A stretch of 33,530 bases of DNA from DATCLS01 sp035265325 (GCA_035265325.1 DATFOS010000020.1:1-33530); one strand, 5' to 3'; positions 23,168 through 30,376 are shown, counted from the stretch's first letter. Notes: generated by a model from the letters alone, not told the origin. Made by a program: numbers and translations.

Positions 23168-24045
23168 TGGCGAAGCGTTCGACCACGCGTGCGGCCCGGG
23201 CACGCTCCGGGCCAGAGCCGGGGATCATCGACACGTCGGTCCCGCACCCGGCCCGCATCTACGACTACCTACTGGGCGGCACCGACAACTTCGACGTCGA
23301 CCGCAGCGCGGCCGACCGGGCCTTCGCCGCCTTCCCCGACGGCCTGCCGGGTGCCCGGGCGAACGCCCTCGCCAACCGCAGGTTCCTCGTCCGGGTGGTG
23401 AGGTTCCTGGTGGCCGAGGCCGGGATCCGCCAGTTCCTCGACATCGGCTCGGGCGTGCCGACGGCCAACAACGTCCACCAGGTGGCACAGCGGGTGGCGC
23501 CCGAGACGCGGGTCCTCTACGTCGACCACGACCCGATCGTCCTGGCACACGCCCATCAGCTGCTGGAGAGCACGCCCGAGGGCGCCTCCCGCTACGTCAT
23601 GGGCGACCTGCGCGAGCCCGGGAGCATCCTCCGCAACGTCGAGCCCACGCTCGACCTGTCCGAGCCTGTGGCCATCCTGCTGTGCGGGGTCCTGCACTTC
23701 GTGGCGGACGGCGAGGGCCCGTACGGGCTCGTCTCACAGTTGGTCGAGGCGGTGCCCTCGGGCAGCTGGCTGGCGGTGTCGCACCTGGCCAGCGACGTGC
23801 GGGCCGACGAGGTGGCGAAGACGGCGGCGATGCTCAACGAGTCGCTGTCGACCAGCGTCGTCCTGCGCGACGGCGACGCCGTGGCCGGGTTCTTCGACGA
23901 GCTGGTCATCGCCGATCCGGGGGTCGTCCCGGTGGACCAGTGGCGGCCGGACATCGACGAGGCCGGGGTCGGGCCCACCCCGGGTGTCGAGGTGGCCGAG
24001 GGCGCCGACGTGGCCCTCCATGGGGCGGTCGGCAGCAAGCCCTAG
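23167..24045 (+). CDS. DUF574 (Methyltransf_19) SAM-dependent methyltransferase, copy 2
   Basis: The protein has 292 residues. The ATG at 23167 overlaps the MFS stop (TGATG). GATACT (23153-23158) lies 8 bases before it, so it may also have its own leaderless promoter inside the MFS gene. The signature PARIYDYLLGGTDNFDVDR is followed by RQFLDIGSGVPT (SAM motif I), VLYVDHDPIVLAHAHQLL, and SWLAVSHLASD and QWRPD near the end. It shares every motif with the copy at 14273 and differs mainly in the N-terminal 20 residues and the C-terminal tail. The substrate is unknown. The 3' end overlaps the convergent GH16 gene by four bases. Confidence 0.87.
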   Translation: MAKRSTTRAARARSGPEPGIIDTSVPHPARIYDYLLGGTDNFDVDRSAADRAFAAFPDGLPGARANALANRRFLVRVVRFLVAEAGIRQFLDIGSGVPTANNVHQVAQRVAPETRVLYVDHDPIVLAHAHQLLESTPEGASRYVMGDLREPGSILRNVEPTLDLSEPVAILLCGVLHFVADGEGPYGLVSQLVEAVPSGSWLAVSHLASDVRADEVAKTAAMLNESLSTSVVLRDGDAVAGFFDELVIADPGVVPVDQWRPDIDEAGVGPTPGVEVAEGADVALHGAVGSKP

Positions 24046-25040
24046 TCGCCCGTGGTGGTCGGGCTCGCTCCCGGGGCCGGGGCGGTCTGCCACACGCGGA
24101 CCCAGTCCACCTGCATCTCCAGCTCGGGGGGGCGGGGTGGGCAGCCGTCGCAGCGGGGCAGGTACTGGATCGAGAACACGAGGTGCATCGGCTGCGCCGT
24201 CGAGTCGTACGGCTCCATGCACTGGAGCTCGACGCCGTCGAGGTAGGTGCAGAGGGCGTTCGCCGTCCAGTGCGCGCCCCAGGTGTGCCAGTCGGACAGG
24301 GTGATGCCGGTGAGGTCCAGGCTCGCCGTCCGCTGTTCGTCGCCCCGGCCGCAGTAGCCGTCGGGCGAGTTGTCGGTGGTGTTCCGGTGCAGCGCCGTGT
24401 AGTACCAGTCGCTCGCCGGGTGGCGGCCGTCGGCGTTGGGCAGGCCGTTCTCGACGATGTCCCACTCGCCGTTGAGGACCGTGCAGTCCTCGCCCGGCCA
24501 GGCCTCGGTCTTGGCCAAGCCGAACAGCCAGAACGCCATCCAGGTCCACGGGTCGTCGCTGTAGCGGATGCGGGCCTCGACGTAGCCCTGTTCCCATGCC
24601 CGGGCGTCGGGGTAGGTGGGCTCGCCGTCCGACCGGCGGCCCGTGCTCGCCACGTGGCCCCACCGGAAGCCGTTGCCGGCGGTCGACCGCAGGGTCATTG
24701 CCCCGTCCTCGACGACCGGCGGGAGCGGCTCGCCGAGCCGGCCGGTCACCCAGAGGCCCTCGTCGAGGCCGGCGTCGAACTCGTCGGCGAAGACCATCTC
24801 GTAGCCGGCCGCGTGCAGCGCCGCCGGGCCGTCGAAGCCCGGCGGGCGCTCCTCCGCGGACGGCGTGGCGTCGGTCTCGCCGGCCTGGTCGCCCTCGCCG
24901 GGGTCCCCCCCGCGCAGCGGCGAGACGGGGGAGGCGAGGAGCGCCACGACCAGCACCACGACCGCGGCCGCCGCCCCGATGACGAGGTTCCGGCGGCTGC
25001 GCCCGTCGGGTTCACGATCCGGCCCCGTGTCGTCGCCCAA
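24042..25040 (-). CDS. Membrane-anchored GH16-family glycoside hydrolase
   Basis: The protein has 332 residues from a TTG at 25040. It is the only usable start, because an in-frame TAA lies 12 bases upstream. TAAGGT (25052-25047, minus strand) sits 6 bases before it, again leaderless. A signal-anchor spans about residues 18-38 with no lipobox; an acidic linker follows. The jelly-roll domain begins YEMVFADEFDAGLDEGLW. WTWMAFWLFGLAKTEAWPG and GEWDIVENG carry the catalytic ExDxxE (Glu192, Asp194, Glu197). DWHTWGAHWTANALCTYLDG and the closing MQVDWVRVWQ are typical GH16 blocks. The ExDxxE spacing fits beta-1,3-glucanases and laminarinase-like enzymes. Six cysteines suggest disulfides outside. Confidence 0.88.
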   Translation of the reverse strand: MGDDTGPDREPDGRSRRNLVIGAAAAVVVLVVALLASPVSPLRGGDPGEGDQAGETDATPSAEERPPGFDGPAALHAAGYEMVFADEFDAGLDEGLWVTGRLGEPLPPVVEDGAMTLRSTAGNGFRWGHVASTGRRSDGEPTYPDARAWEQGYVEARIRYSDDPWTWMAFWLFGLAKTEAWPGEDCTVLNGEWDIVENGLPNADGRHPASDWYYTALHRNTTDNSPDGYCGRGDEQRTASLDLTGITLSDWHTWGAHWTANALCTYLDGVELQCMEPYDSTAQPMHLVFSIQYLPRCDGCPPRPPELEMQVDWVRVWQTAPAPGASPTTTGD

Positions 25041-25310
25041 GACGTCACCTTAACCAGGGGCCGGACCGGGCCCGTCGTCGTCGTCGGCCGCCTCACCGGC
25101 CGTCCACTCGACGTCAGATGGCGGCCATCCCGTGCACGACGTGCGGCGGCCCGCCCTCGACGGTGCCGCCGCATCCAGGTACGTACGCGGGGCCCACGCC
25201 CGTCGGGATGCTGCACATGACCAGGTGCGGCCCGGCTCCGCGAGGCACCGTCCCCGACGCGGGGACGGGGTCGCGAGTTCGCCGCCCCGGGTCCCGCCGC
25301 CTGACGCCCG
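25041..25310. other. 270-base gap after the dehydrogenase pseudogene
   Basis: No convincing gene is seen. A minus-strand frame (25114-25212 from ATG) encodes 32 residues with two cysteines (MCSIPTGVGPAYVPGCGGT) and no recognisable start context. The GH16 -10 box lies at 25047-25052. CGTCCCCGACGCGGGGACGG at about 25249-25268 can form a small hairpin that may end the transcript from 26597. Confidence 0.3.
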
Positions 25311-25767
25311 TCACGGCCGCCGGACCGTGATGCCGGCGGCCTCGACCTCCACCAGGGCCTTGCCCACGTCGACCGCCCCGTCGACGTGGTGGACGCCGGG
25401 CGGGACGCCCCGCTCGCGCAGCCGGCGGACCACATGGGCGGTCACCACCGCGGTGGCGTGGGACTGGCGGTGGCCCCGTGCGTGGGCGGTGGCGCGCCGA
25501 CCATCCGCCGCGGTGGCCGTCACGGTGACCGACCACGATCGTGGCGCCGGCCAGGGCCGCCCGCCGGTCGGCCGCCACGGTGACGTCGGCCCGGCGGGCC
25601 GACACGCGGGCCCGACTGCACGCCGCCGCGGCCGCCGCCACCGCGGCCGCCCGGTCCCCGTTGCGGCCGACGACGACCACCTCGTCGGGCCCGCCGGCCA
25701 GCAGGCCCACGAGCTCGCGGCCGACCGCGCCCGTGCCGCCGACCACGACGACGGATCCCGTGGTCAC
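25311..25767 (-). pseudogene. Saccharopine-dehydrogenase-like oxidoreductase, internally deleted and frameshifted
   Basis: The frame starts at GTG 25767, overlapping the methyltransferase stop (GTGA). It encodes a clear NAD(P)-binding N-terminus: VVVVGGTGAVGRELVGLLAG, then VVVVGRNGDRA. At about 25530 the homology jumps to another frame, which gives a family-like C-terminus (ATAHARGHRQSHATAVVTA then GVPPGVHHVDGAVDVGKAL) ending at 25311. Members of this family have about 330-380 residues. Here N- and C-terminal pieces total about 150 codons, so roughly 200 codons are missing between them. The result is inactive unless assembly is wrong. It was the second gene of the TetR-controlled methyltransferase operon. 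Confidence 0.75.
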
Positions 25768-26597
25768 GGCCGCCTCGCCGTGACCAGCCAGTGCGTGGCG
25801 GGGACCCGGACGCCCGTCGGCGTGAGATAGCGCGCCATCGTCGCCTCGAGGTTGGCGCGGGCGGGACCGGCCAGCTCGGGCCGTTCGTCCAGCAGCGCTC
25901 GGACCGGCCCGCTGCCCAGGTAGAAGCCCACCGCGCCCGCGACGGTCGGCCCGAAGTCCATCGGCGTGGCCAGGCCGGCGGGGCGAACGTCGGCGAACCC
26001 GGCCGCGGTCAGCACGGCGACGATGCGGTCGGGGTCGGCGAGCGAGAACATGCCCGGCCCGCCGCCGTCCGACGCCGGGAGGTCGGGCTCCTCGCCGAGG
26101 AGCCCGACCAGCGGCGCCACGAACCAGGGCTGCTCGGCGGCCGCCTGCGGGCACACGAACGCCAGCCGCCCGCCCGGCGCCAGCGCCCTCGCGACGTTGG
26201 AGAAGGCGGCGACGGGGTCGGCGAAGAACATGATCCCGAAGCGGCTGACGGCCACGTCGAAGCCGCCGGCCGGCAGCGGGTGGACCTGGGCGTCACCCTG
26301 CTCGAAGGCCACGTTGGTCACGCCCTCGACGGCCGCCAGCTCACGCGCCCGGGCCAGCTGGGGGCCGGACAGGTCGAGCCCGACCGCCTGGCGGGCGTGC
26401 GCCCGGCGGGCGGCGGCCCGGGTGGTCTGGCCGGTTCCGCAGCCGATGTCGAGCACCCGGTCGGTGGCCCGGATGCCGGCGGCACCGAGGACGTCCCGGT
26501 CGATCTCGGTGGGGGCGTGGTCCCCGTGCGCGGCCCAGTGCTCGCCCTCGGGCCCGTTCCAGGCCGTGGCCTGCTCGACGTTCACGACGTCCTGCAT
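25764..26597 (-). CDS. Class I SAM-dependent methyltransferase (UbiE-like)
   Basis: The protein has 277 residues from the ATG at 26597, with GAGGAGGAGG a few bases upstream. SAM motif I is VLDIGCGTGQTT, the acidic end of beta-2 is AVGLDLSGPQL, motif II is VAFEQGDAQVHPL, and motif III is ALAPGGRLAFVCP. The N-terminal WNGPEGEHWAAH is shared with actinobacterial methyltransferases of this type. The C-terminal part, with AAGFADVRP and a helical cap, is variable and would bind a small unknown substrate. Its promoter region carries two palindromes probably bound by the divergently encoded TetR protein. The stop overlaps the start of the dehydrogenase pseudogene. Confidence 0.88.
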   Translation of the reverse strand: MQDVVNVEQATAWNGPEGEHWAAHGDHAPTEIDRDVLGAAGIRATDRVLDIGCGTGQTTRAAARRAHARQAVGLDLSGPQLARARELAAVEGVTNVAFEQGDAQVHPLPAGGFDVAVSRFGIMFFADPVAAFSNVARALAPGGRLAFVCPQAAAEQPWFVAPLVGLLGEEPDLPASDGGGPGMFSLADPDRIVAVLTAAGFADVRPAGLATPMDFGPTVAGAVGFYLGSGPVRALLDERPELAGPARANLEATMARYLTPTGVRVPATHWLVTARRP

Positions 26598-26614
26598 ATC
26601 GGTCCTCCTCCTCG

Positions 26615-26638
26615 AAACCGAACACGACTGTTCGGGTT
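26615..26638. promoter_or_regulatory. TetR-type operator 1
   Basis: AAACCGAACA, 4 bases, TGTTCGGGTT is a palindrome with 9 of 10 positions matching. It lies between the candidate -10 TACCCT (26653-26648, minus strand) and the Shine-Dalgarno of the methyltransferase gene. Confidence 0.65.
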
Positions 26639-26657
26639 GTGGGTCGAGGGTAGCCGG

Positions 26658-26685
26658 ATAAACCGGACATGCGCGTTCGGTTTAT
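26658..26685. promoter_or_regulatory. TetR-type operator 2
   Basis: ATAAACCGGACA, 4 bases, CGTTCGGTTTAT has 10 of 12 matching positions and the same half-site as operator 1. The two centres are 45 bases apart. It covers the expected -35 region of the TetR gene (-10 TACAGT at 26697-26702) and overlaps the upstream part of the methyltransferase promoter. Confidence 0.65.
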
Positions 26686-26709
26686 GGGCATCGGCGTACA
26701 GTGGGCCGG

Positions 26710-27447
26710 GTGGCCGAGAGCCCGCTCGACGCCAACTCTGCGGTCGACCCGTTCGTCGCCCCGTCGACGGACGGGTTGTCGGCCGGCGTCGTCGCCGGCT
26801 CGGGGGACGGACCGGCCGGCGGTGCGCCGTCGCCCCGCCGGCGGGCCGACGCCGAGCGCAATCACGCCGCCATCGTCGAGGCGGCGCTGGCCCTGTTCGC
26901 CGAGCGGCCCGAGGCGACGATGGCCGAGGTGGCGGCCGCTGCCGGCGTGGGCCGGGTGACGCTCTACGCCCACTTCCCGTCCCGGCAGGCGCTGGTCGAG
27001 GCCGTCGTCGACCGGGCCGTGGCCGAGACCGTGGCCCAGCCCGCCGAGGAGGTGTCCCCGGACGCCCCGGCCGGCGAGGCGTTGCGGGCGATGGTCCGCA
27101 GCTCGTGGCGGGCGTTGCACCGGTTCGGGCGCCTCTCGGCGATGGTGCAGCGCGAGCTGGGGCCGGAGCGCCTGCGAGACCACCACGGGCCCGTCCTCGA
27201 CGAGGTCGACGCCCTGGTGGCACGCGGTCAGGCCGACGGTTCGTTCCGCTCCGACCTGCCCCGCGGCTGGCTGGTGACGACCATCTACAGCCTCGTCCAC
27301 GCCGCCGCGGACGAGGTCGACGCCGGGCGCCTCGACCCCGCGGAGGCCGCCGGCGTGCTGGAGGCGACGCTGCTCCCGGCCCTGGCGCCACCCGGGGCTC
27401 CGCCGCCCCCGGTTCGGCCCCCCGGCTCGCCGCCGACGGCCCAGTAG
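26710..27447 (+). CDS. TetR-family transcriptional regulator
   Basis: The protein has 245 residues from the GTG at 26710, fixed by TACAGT 7 bases upstream. A Gly/Ala/Pro-rich N-terminal extension of about 45 residues precedes the HTH: AIVEAALALFAERPEATMAEVAAAAGVGRVTLYAHFPSR holds the helix-turn-helix. The C-terminal ligand domain has SSWRALHRFGRLSAMVQREL and GWLVTTIYSLVHAAADEV. The tail (PPGAPPPPVRPPG) is Pro-rich. Two palindromes in the gap to the divergent methyltransferase gene are its likely operators, so it should repress both itself and that gene. Its last 163 bases overlap the convergent TrmO-like frame on the other strand. Confidence 0.9.
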   Translation: MAESPLDANSAVDPFVAPSTDGLSAGVVAGSGDGPAGGAPSPRRRADAERNHAAIVEAALALFAERPEATMAEVAAAAGVGRVTLYAHFPSRQALVEAVVDRAVAETVAQPAEEVSPDAPAGEALRAMVRSSWRALHRFGRLSAMVQRELGPERLRDHHGPVLDEVDALVARGQADGSFRSDLPRGWLVTTIYSLVHAAADEVDAGRLDPAEAAGVLEATLLPALAPPGAPPPPVRPPGSPPTAQ

Positions 27448-27932
27448 TCCCGCATCAGCTCGGTGGACCAGGCCGGCTGCGTCGTGGCCCCGCCCGGGGC
27501 GAACTCGGTCATGTAGGGCTTCACGTCGAGGACCGGCGTGCCGTCGATGGCGTCGAGGCCCCGGACCGACAGGCGCAGGCCGTCCACGCCCGCCAACGTG
27601 CACACGGTGACGCCGAGGCGGTTGGGCCGGGCCTTGGCCCGCTGGGCGAGGATGCCCACCGCCGGCCAGTCGGTGTTGCCCCGGGGATGGCGGGCGCCGA
27701 GCGTGACGGCGTCCTCGTCCACGCCGTGGAAGACGAACACGACCTCGACGTGGGAGAAGCCGTCGAGCCCGGCGACGACGTCCGGCGTGAAGCGCTCGGC
27801 GTCCAGCTCGATCGTCGCCGCCACCGCGCCCCAGTCGTCGTCGGTCGCCTCGACCCGGGGACTGCGCACGACGCCGATCGGCCGCACCTCGATCGGGTGC
27901 CGCCAGGCGTCGGTGCCCTGCTCGTCCTCCAT
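27285..27932 (-). CDS. TrmO-like (UPF0066/TsaA fold) SAM-dependent methyltransferase
   Basis: The frame has 215 codons from the ATG at 27932, which lies 6 bases after TAGGGT (27944-27939, minus strand). The TrmO/YaeB-like core runs to about residue 160: RPIGVVRSP, GLDGFSHVEVVFVFHGV, ARHPRGN, VGILAQRAKARPNRLGVTV, LDAIDGTPVLDVKPYM, and closing AWSTELMRDYW. These are the hallmarks of the family that methylates t6A37 in tRNA or a relative acting on another substrate. The remaining 54 residues are low complexity, lie antisense to the TetR gene and are probably a readthrough tail after loss of the natural stop. The last 163 bases overlap TetR, tail to tail. Confidence 0.78.
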   Translation of the reverse strand: MEDEQGTDAWRHPIEVRPIGVVRSPRVEATDDDWGAVAATIELDAERFTPDVVAGLDGFSHVEVVFVFHGVDEDAVTLGARHPRGNTDWPAVGILAQRAKARPNRLGVTVCTLAGVDGLRLSVRGLDAIDGTPVLDVKPYMTEFAPGGATTQPAWSTELMRDYWAVGGEPGGRTGGGGAPGGARAGSSVASSTPAASAGSRRPASTSSAAAWTRL

Positions 27933-28009
27933 GGCGGCACCCTAAGCCCTTGGGGTGACGCGTACGTCGTGACCCGCTGACGTGAGGCGCGGCCGCCCGG
28001 GGAGGGACG

Positions 28010-28525
28010 TCACGCGTCGGCGGGGGGCGTGTCGGTGAGGGCGTCCAGGGCGGCGGAGAGGTGAGTGAGGGCCTCGGCGGCGGCGGCGAGGGCGGGGAGG
28101 CCCATCTCGGCGGCCATGCGGGCGCTGACGGCGGCGTGCTGCGGGGTGATCCGCCGGACGGCGGCGAGACCCTCGTCCGTGGCCTTGAGGAGCTTGGCCC
28201 GGCGGTGGGCGGGGTTGGGCAGGTACTCGGCCAGGCCCTGCTCGGCGAGCAGGTCGGCGATCCGCTGCACGCTCTGGCGGGTGATGCCCATGACCCGGGC
28301 GATGCCGGCGACCGTCAGCGGCTCGTGCAGGACCGCCCCGAGCACCTGCCACCGGGCCGCAGTCAGCCCGACCGGCCGGGACAGTTCCTCGGCGATGGCG
28401 AGGAACTGCCCGTTCAGCCGGAAGGACACCAGAGCCGTCGTCGTGAACAGCTCCTGGGCCCGGGCGACGAGTTCGGCATCATCGGCGTCGGCCGGCGCCG
28501 AGCCGGTCAGGTCGGCCGACGTCAC
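28010..28525 (-). CDS. MarR-family transcriptional regulator
   Basis: The protein has 171 residues from the GTG at 28525. This start overlaps the DJ-1-like stop (GTGA), so translation is coupled. The winged helix is LTAARWQVLGAVLHEPLTVAGIARVMGITRQSVQRIADLLAEQGL, and the wing is NPAHRRAKLLKATDEG. The flanking helices form the dimer interface. It probably controls the operon it belongs to through the palindrome at 29181-29217. MarR proteins respond to phenolics, oxidants or electrophiles. A DJ-1-type partner fits an oxidant or carbonyl-stress role, which is inference. Confidence 0.9.
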   Translation of the reverse strand: MTSADLTGSAPADADDAELVARAQELFTTTALVSFRLNGQFLAIAEELSRPVGLTAARWQVLGAVLHEPLTVAGIARVMGITRQSVQRIADLLAEQGLAEYLPNPAHRRAKLLKATDEGLAAVRRITPQHAAVSARMAAEMGLPALAAAAEALTHLSAALDALTDTPPADA

Positions 28526-29154
28526 GCCGCCCCACTCCCCTCCAGCTCGACGTACGCAGCCGGGTCCCCCTCGCTGTAGAGCCGGTACCAGGCGTCGAGG
28601 ACCTTGGGCTCGTACGCCTCGAGCTTGGCCATGACCTCCCGGGCGAACTCGACCGGGCGGACGCCGCTGCCCGTGATGAGGTCGCCGTCGGTCACGGCGG
28701 GAGCATCCTGGTAGAGCGCGGCGCCCGCGTACCCGGAAGCCTGGAGGAACTCGGGGGCGTTGCTGGTGTGGCGCCGGTCGTCGAGTAGCCCCTCCCGCGC
28801 CAGGCCGAACGTGGCACCGCAGATGGCGGCCACCGGCGTGCCCGCCTCGACGAACTCGCGCGCCTTGCGGGCGAACGGCGCCAGCTCGCCCGTCACGTAG
28901 GCGTCGGCGCCCGGCAGGACCAGCATGGCGCTGTCGGCCGCTGACAGCTCGTCGAGCGTGACGTCGGGGATGATGCGCAGCCCGCCCATCGAGGTGACCG
29001 GGCCCTTCGTCAGGCCGACCGTGACGACCCGGAAGCTGCCCGGATCACGCTGCCAGTTGCCGTTGGCCAGGTAGGCGGTGGCGAAGCCGACCTCCCAGTC
29101 GGCGAAGGCGTCGTAGACCGCCGAGTGCACCGTCGTCGTGGGGGTGGTGCTCAT
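28522..29154 (-). CDS. DJ-1/PfpI-family protein
   Basis: The protein has 210 residues from the ATG at 29154, which has GGAGG 8 bases upstream; an ATG at 29181 is in frame and would give a leaderless start. The fold hallmarks are VHSAVYDAFADWEVGF with Glu21, MLVLPGADAY, and the nucleophile elbow AAICGATFGLAREG with Cys112. RRHTSN supplies His129 of the family's usual Cys-His pair region, and DGDLITGSG follows. Such proteins are cysteine-dependent glyoxalases, deglycase-like or amidotransferase-like enzymes. It is the first gene of a two-gene operon with the MarR regulator. Confidence 0.87.
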   Translation of the reverse strand: MSTTPTTTVHSAVYDAFADWEVGFATAYLANGNWQRDPGSFRVVTVGLTKGPVTSMGGLRIIPDVTLDELSAADSAMLVLPGADAYVTGELAPFARKAREFVEAGTPVAAICGATFGLAREGLLDDRRHTSNAPEFLQASGYAGAALYQDAPAVTDGDLITGSGVRPVEFAREVMAKLEAYEPKVLDAWYRLYSEGDPAAYVELEGSGAA

Positions 29155-29180
29155 GTCGTGGACCTCCGTGGGCTCGTTCA

Positions 29181-29217
29181 TTGACAACATTCTGTCAAAG
29201 CGACAGAACACTGTCAA
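29181..29217. promoter_or_regulatory. Palindromic operator, probably for MarR
   Basis: TTGACA-N3-TTCTGTC-N5-GACAGAA-N3-TGTCAA is a perfect two-part palindrome of 37 bases centred on 29199. On the minus strand TTGACA (29217-29212) can serve as a -35, and CAGAAT 17 bases later as a weak -10, ending 7 bases before the ATG at 29181. Binding would block the DJ-1/MarR operon. Confidence 0.7.
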
Positions 29218-29241
29218 CTGGGTTTTTCTGAGCAGGGAGCA

Positions 29242-29284
29242 TTGCTAACGGCGTTAGCCTCGACGTAGGCTAATGCTGTTAGCC
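29242..29284 (+). promoter_or_regulatory. Promoter and two TetR-type operators of the F420-oxidoreductase operon
   Basis: GCTAACGGCGTTAGC (29244-29258) and GGCTAATGCTGTTAGCC (29268-29284) are perfect palindromes with related half-sites (GCTAA and TTAGC). Their centres are 25 bases apart. TTGCTA (29242-29247) and TAGGCT (29266-29271), 18 bases apart, form a plausible promoter. Operator 1 covers the -35 and operator 2 the -10. Confidence 0.7.
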
Positions 29285-29300
29285 GGAACGGAGGAACACC

Positions 29301-29777
29301 ATGGCCGACACACCTGCTCCAATCTCGCCGCACTACCGCCAGCCCGGCTGGTTCACCCGCAACGTGTTCAACAGGGCCGTCGAGGGCCTGACCCGCCTGG
29401 GCGTGAGCGTGTGGGGTAGCCGCATCCTCGAGGTCCCCGGCCGCAAGACCGGCGAGCCCCGCCGCAACCCCGTCAACCTGCTCACCTACGAGGGCCGCCA
29501 GTACCTGGTCGCGCCCCGGGGGACCACGCAGTGGGTCCGCAACGTCCGGGCCAACGGTGGCCGGGTCGACCTGCTGCTGGGCAAGCGCCGGACGCACCAC
29601 CTCGCCACCGAGCTCGCCGATGCCGACAAGGTCGACGTGCTGCGGGCCTACCTGTCCAAGTGGAAGGCCGAGGTCGGGGTGTTCTTCGACGGAGTCGGCG
29701 GCGACTCGTCCGACGACGAGGTGAGGGCCATCGCCCCCAAGCACCCCGTCTTCCTGCTGGCCGACGCCCCGGCGTGA
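29301..29777 (+). CDS. Deazaflavin(F420)-dependent nitroreductase-family protein (Ddn-like)
   Basis: The protein has 158 residues from the ATG at 29301, with GGAGG 6 bases upstream. The Ddn/Rv3547 fold is visible: VEVPGRKTGEPRRNPVNLL-type block (here ILEVPGRKTGEPRRNPVN), YLVAPRGTTQWVRNVRANG, and DDEVRAIAPKHPVFLL at the end. These regions bind the phosphate tail and the deazaflavin of F420H2. Family members reduce quinones, nitro compounds or unsaturated substrates. The physiological substrate is unknown. Its stop overlaps the start of the TetR gene (GTGA), and two palindromes lie over its promoter. Confidence 0.88.
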   Translation: MADTPAPISPHYRQPGWFTRNVFNRAVEGLTRLGVSVWGSRILEVPGRKTGEPRRNPVNLLTYEGRQYLVAPRGTTQWVRNVRANGGRVDLLLGKRRTHHLATELADADKVDVLRAYLSKWKAEVGVFFDGVGGDSSDDEVRAIAPKHPVFLLADAPA

Positions 29778-30355
29778 GCGCCGTCGAGGCCGGCCCGTCC
29801 CCGGAGGCGGCGGGCGTCGTCCGGACGCCCCGCTCGGCCCGGGCGCACCAGGTTGTGGCGGCGGCCCGGACGGTGCTCGAGGCCGAGGGGCCGGAGGCGC
29901 TCACGATGCGCCGTCTCGGCGAGGAACTGGGCATCCGGGCGCCCTCGCTCTACAAGCACGTCCCCGACAAGGCGGCGGTGGAGGCCGCCCTGATCGAGGA
30001 GGTGCTCGCCGAGACCGGCGCGGTGTTGTACCAGGCCGTGTCGCGGGCGGGGCCACCGGGCAGCCGACCGGTGGTCGAGGCGCTGCTCGCCGCCTACCGG
30101 GCGCAGGCGGTCGCCCATCCGCACCTGTACCGCCTGGTCACGACCGGCCGGCTGCCCCGAGCCGCGCTGCCGGAGGGACTGGAGGCCTGGTCCGGCGCCC
30201 CGTTCGACGTGGCCGTCGGTGGCGACGAGGACCGGGCCCGGGCGCTGTGGTCCCTCGCCCACGGTATGGCGATCCTGGAGGTCGACGGTCGCTATCCCGA
30301 GGGCGCCGACCTCGACGCCATGTGGCGCGCCGGCGCCGCCGCTTTCGCCCCCTGA
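29774..30355 (+). CDS. TetR-family regulator coupled to the F420-oxidoreductase
   Basis: The protein has 193 residues from the GTG at 29774, which overlaps the oxidoreductase stop by four bases. The HTH lies in residues about 24-70: VVAAARTVLEAEGPEALTMRRLGEELGIRAPSLYKHVPDKAAV. The C-terminal domain has LLAAYRAQAVAHPHLYRLVTTGRLPR and ALWSLAHGMAILEVDGRYPEG, typical of TetR_C_33-like regulators. It probably represses its own operon through the paired GCTAA/TTAGC palindromes at 29244-29284. The inducing ligand may be a substrate of the oxidoreductase, which is inference. Confidence 0.9.
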   Translation: MSAVEAGPSPEAAGVVRTPRSARAHQVVAAARTVLEAEGPEALTMRRLGEELGIRAPSLYKHVPDKAAVEAALIEEVLAETGAVLYQAVSRAGPPGSRPVVEALLAAYRAQAVAHPHLYRLVTTGRLPRAALPEGLEAWSGAPFDVAVGGDEDRARALWSLAHGMAILEVDGRYPEGADLDAMWRAGAAAFAP

Positions 30356-30376
30356 CCGCCCCGCCGCCGCGGTGCC

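Noticed and set aside
25114..25242. Small minus-strand frame with two cysteines, faintly reminiscent of PAAR-type proteins
   Set aside because: No start context, too short, and the resemblance is only to scattered Gly, Pro and Cys.
29154..29217. Longer DJ-1 starts at 29217 or 29181
   Set aside because: 29217 would lie inside the operator; 29181 is possible as a leaderless start, but 29154 has a good Shine-Dalgarno and fits the usual N-terminus.
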